A DNA stretch of 41,993 bases from positions 18,285 to 60,277 of the forward strand of contig DCAZ01000110.1 in the NCBI GenBank assembly GCA_002313925.1. The letters are read 5' to 3'. The stretch's first letter is position 1. Every line of letters begins with the position of its first letter. The notes under the pieces were generated by a model. It was not told the origin of the DNA and did not search any database. It saw nothing but the letters and a program-made list of their open reading frames with translations. This stretch comes from Gemmatimonadales bacterium UBA1120 (GTDB taxonomy: Bacteria; Gemmatimonadota; Gemmatimonadetes; Longimicrobiales; Gaopeijiaceae). A program made the translations under genes and the position numbers. Positions 39,995 through 41,993 of this stretch are shown in pieces.

Positions 39995-41215
39995 CTAGAC
40001 ACCTGCCCCGTAGGTCTTTTTGACGTAATCAAACAGGATTTCCTTGAACTCTTCCACGAGTCCTTCACCCTTAAGGGTTATGGAGTGCTCACCATCTATA
40101 TATACCGGCGCCTTCGGCTCTTCAAACGTGCCCGGTAGTGATATCCCGATGTTCGCATGCTTAGACTCACCGGGACCATTCACCACACAACCCATTACTG
40201 CGACGTCCATTTCTTCTACGCCCGGATAGGAGGTACGCCACTGAGGTATCATTTCCTGGATATACTCCGTGATCTCCTCAGCCATTTCCTGAAAAAACGT
40301 ACTCGTGGTGCGCCCACAGCCCGGGCAGGATATCACCTGAGGTTCGAAATGCCGAATTCCGAGGGACTGGAGAATTTGCTGTGCCACTCGTACTTCCTCA
40401 GCGCGATCTCCGCCTGGTTTCGGGGTTAACGAAACACGAATCGTATCCCCAATCCCGTCTAGGAGGAGTGGGGCTAGCCCAGCGGTAGTAGCGACAATCC
40501 CCTTAGCTCCCATCCCGGCCTCAGTTAGCCCCAAGTGGAGTGGATAGTCACATCGAGCTGCCAGCATACGATATACGGAGACTAAATCCCGTACCGATGA
40601 AACCTTCGTCGAGATGACAATCTGATCATGCCTTAAGCCATTTTGCTCAGCTAAGTCTGCTGAACGAAGCCCGCTTTGTACCATCGCCTCAAGAACAACC
40701 TCGCGACCATCCCTTGGCGACTGTCTCCCGGAGTTCTCATCCATCAATTCTGTGAGGAGTCTTTGGTCTAGTGAACCCCAGTTCACCCCTATGCGAACAG
40801 GTTTGTTGTGTTCAACCGCAACCTCGATGATCTGAGTGAAATTCTTATCGCGATGCTTGGTGCCAACGTTACCCGGATTGATCCGCAACTTAGAGAGAGC
40901 ACTCGCAGTTTCTGGGAATTTCTTGAGCAAGAGATGCCCGTTGTAATGGAAATCGCCAACAATCGGCGTTGGGTACCCAGATTCACGAAGCTCACTCACA
41001 ATCTCTGGAACCGCACGCGCCGCGTTATCATTATTGACCGTAACTCGGACGAGTTCACTGCCTGCGTCAGCTAACTGGCGTATCTGTGTGATCGTCCCGT
41101 TAACGTCCGCAGTATCGGTATTCGTCATGGATTGCACTACCACTGGTGCCGTACCACCAATCACAACGCCATCGATATTGACGGCCACGGTCTTCCTGCG
41201 CTCAACCGGTATCAC
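39995..41215 (-). CDS. ispG: 4-hydroxy-3-methylbut-2-enyl diphosphate synthase IspG
   Basis: This 406-residue iron-sulfur enzyme converts MEcPP to HMBPP in the MEP isoprenoid pathway. The N-terminal TIM barrel shows PVVVQSMTNTDTADV and RINPGNVG. The C-terminal part supplies the 4Fe-4S ligands in SCPGCGRT (Cys297, Cys300) and MGCVVNGPGE (Cys343, Glu350). The length is that of the compact bacterial form without the plant-type insert. The start is a GTG at 41213-41215 behind TTGAGG. No other MEP gene is adjacent. Short palindromes after the stop (GACAG/CTGTC and CCCCTAGGGG, about 39967-39988) lack a T run. Confidence 0.96.
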   Translation of the reverse strand: MIPVERRKTVAVNIDGVVIGGTAPVVVQSMTNTDTADVNGTITQIRQLADAGSELVRVTVNNDNAARAVPEIVSELRESGYPTPIVGDFHYNGHLLLKKFPETASALSKLRINPGNVGTKHRDKNFTQIIEVAVEHNKPVRIGVNWGSLDQRLLTELMDENSGRQSPRDGREVVLEAMVQSGLRSADLAEQNGLRHDQIVISTKVSSVRDLVSVYRMLAARCDYPLHLGLTEAGMGAKGIVATTAGLAPLLLDGIGDTIRVSLTPKPGGDRAEEVRVAQQILQSLGIRHFEPQVISCPGCGRTTSTFFQEMAEEITEYIQEMIPQWRTSYPGVEEMDVAVMGCVVNGPGESKHANIGISLPGTFEEPKAPVYIDGEHSITLKGEGLVEEFKEILFDYVKKTYGAGV

Positions 41216-41396
41216 GAGAGCCTCAAGAAGTCATCCATTCGTAGGTATTGTCCACCCGAAAAGTGGCTCACTTGAAATCTATCTGGGACAAACCATTCAA
41301 CCAAGTTGAATCAAAAGATCTCGAGATCTGCTGACGGTCATAGTTATAGAAGAACCCATCGTTCAATCTAGACAAACTTGTTAGTTGCCAAGGCCT

Positions 41397-41425
41397 TTGA
41401 CCGGACACCCTCCAGGCCTCATTAT
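41397..41425 (+). promoter_or_regulatory. Predicted promoter of the small lipoprotein gene
   Basis: TTGACC (41397-41402) and CATTAT (41420-41425) are 17 bases apart on the plus strand, giving a leader of about 30 bases that ends in a G-rich ribosome-binding site before the TTG at 41464. This is a reasonable match to a sigma-70-type promoter. Confidence 0.5.
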
Positions 41426-41463
41426 CAAATTCAGTCTTTGTCACAGGCCTCAAGGGGGGTGCG

Positions 41464-41904
41464 TTGAAGCAAACGAAACTAGCGTGCATTTTCGGGGTCT
41501 TGATCCTCTCGCCTCTTGTTATTGCCTGCGGAGAAGAGACTGTGCTGGCTCCTGGTGAACTCGACACAAGAGAACGCTCGGAAGAGGAACAGGATCTAGG
41601 AAACGATGTCATCGCCTCGTCCATCACATGGTCCTTGACTTCTGTAGAGGAGGGAAGTCATACCCGAGGCAAGTATGATATCTCATTCAAAAATTGGTCT
41701 ACCGACCAAGGGGTGGGATTCGAGTTTTTCCTATTCTTCTATGATGCGGCGGGCAACGAAGTTGCACGCACAGAGACTGCTCAATTTTTTACCTTGGCTC
41801 GAATAGAACAACGGTTTCTGTATGGGAATTTCACACTCAACAGTGTGAAGACGGTCGAAGCTGCAAATCGAATGAAACGTATGGAGATCGTGCTGGTTCC
41901 GTAG
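41464..41904 (+). CDS. Small lipoprotein, function unknown
   Basis: This 146-residue protein starts at a TTG that directly follows AAGGGGGGT. The signal peptide ends in lipobox VIAC (Cys22). After an acidic linker (TRERSEEEQDLGND) comes a compact beta-rich domain: ITWSLTSVEEG, KYDISFKNWS, FEFFLFFYDAAGNEVAR, RFLYGNFTL. The pattern of a strand pair followed by D-x-x-G-N-E-V-A resembles small immunoglobulin-like folds (FxLYD-like proteins), but I do not recognise a defined family. It stands alone, divergent from ispG. Confidence 0.75.
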   Translation: MKQTKLACIFGVLILSPLVIACGEETVLAPGELDTRERSEEEQDLGNDVIASSITWSLTSVEEGSHTRGKYDISFKNWSTDQGVGFEFFLFFYDAAGNEVARTETAQFFTLARIEQRFLYGNFTLNSVKTVEAANRMKRMEIVLVP

Positions 41905-41983
41905 GTTAACAAACTGGTTCTATCTAACCCTATGATTCATCCTGGCTTTCTAGGTCGGAGTTCTTGACTCGGCCAACGCAATC

Positions 41984-41993
41984 GTAGGAAGGA
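41984..41993 (+). promoter_or_regulatory. Ribosome-binding site at the right edge
   Basis: The window ends in TAGGAAGGA, a strong Shine-Dalgarno-like sequence, suggesting that a plus-strand gene starts within about ten bases beyond the edge. No start codon is visible, so this is inference from position. Confidence 0.35.

Noticed and set aside
41268..41627. Minus-strand 119-codon frame between ispG and the lipoprotein gene
   Set aside because: It overlaps the lipoprotein's signal peptide and promoter, and its composition resembles a shadow frame.
1..41993. CRISPR array, prophage, insertion sequence or toxin-antitoxin pair
   Set aside because: No regularly spaced repeats, integrase, transposase or small paired toxin genes were found on either strand.

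Overview
This window of about 42 kb has the dense, moderate-GC, housekeeping-rich character of a Gram-negative bacterial chromosome. It carries lipoproteins, outer-membrane barrels and a tripartite RND pump, so the cell has two membranes. Several traits would fit Gemmatimonadota or a related marine lineage: a HEAT-repeat cyclophilin lipoprotein, GlnRS with a GatB/YqeY-type tail, an NhaC-type antiporter with an exported N-terminal domain, and frequent TTG and GTG starts. The phylum assignment is inference, since no rRNA or marker alignment was possible. I saw no insertion sequence, phage gene, CRISPR array or integrase. The window looks like core chromosome with a few lineage-specific genes.

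Layout. Positions 1-3633 (minus) form a compact secD-secF-tatD-mutL cluster, with mutL cut by the left edge. A 435-base gap (3634-4068) holds two hairpins in the secD leader and a palindrome-rich AT-rich tract upstream of an exported N-acyl-D-amino-acid deacylase (4069-5670). Then come a DinB-like protein, murB, a small serine hydrolase, and a plus-strand run of a DUF4442 protein, a nitronate monooxygenase-like enzyme and an exported M55 D-aminopeptidase (8089-10493). Positions 10631-18709 (minus) carry tetR, tolC-like, membrane-fusion and RND permease genes, followed by an exported alpha/beta hydrolase and a tiny two-helix membrane protein.

Positions 18846-22217 (minus) pair an Omp85/DUF5686-like barrel without POTRA domains with a lipoprotein made of HEAT repeats and a cyclophilin domain. 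Next are a YheT-like hydrolase, an AI-2E/PerM-family membrane protein overlapping in function space with a small GCSID-motif protein, a solitary GGQ release-factor-like gene, and a tRNA with anticodon CAU. Positions 25663-28496 (minus) are M50 protease, scpA, scpB and an rsuA/rluB-type pseudouridine synthase, divergent from rpsT. Positions 28965-31788 are pyrR-pyrB-pyrC joined by 4-base overlaps. After the antiporter come lexA-like and tadA, glnS, an exported Tyr/Gly-rich protein with an outer-membrane barrel, ispG and a small lipoprotein.

The most notable observation is the LexA-family gene at 34435-35133. It keeps the winged-helix DNA-binding domain and the S24-like fold, but by hand alignment it has lost the Ala-Gly cleavage site, the catalytic serine and the catalytic lysine. 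If this is the only LexA in the cell, DNA damage cannot relieve repression by the usual self-cleavage, so another switch would be needed. Other points of interest are the outer-membrane barrel/HEAT-cyclophilin pair, several perfect inverted repeats in promoter regions, and a tetR promoter that appears to give a nearly leaderless transcript.
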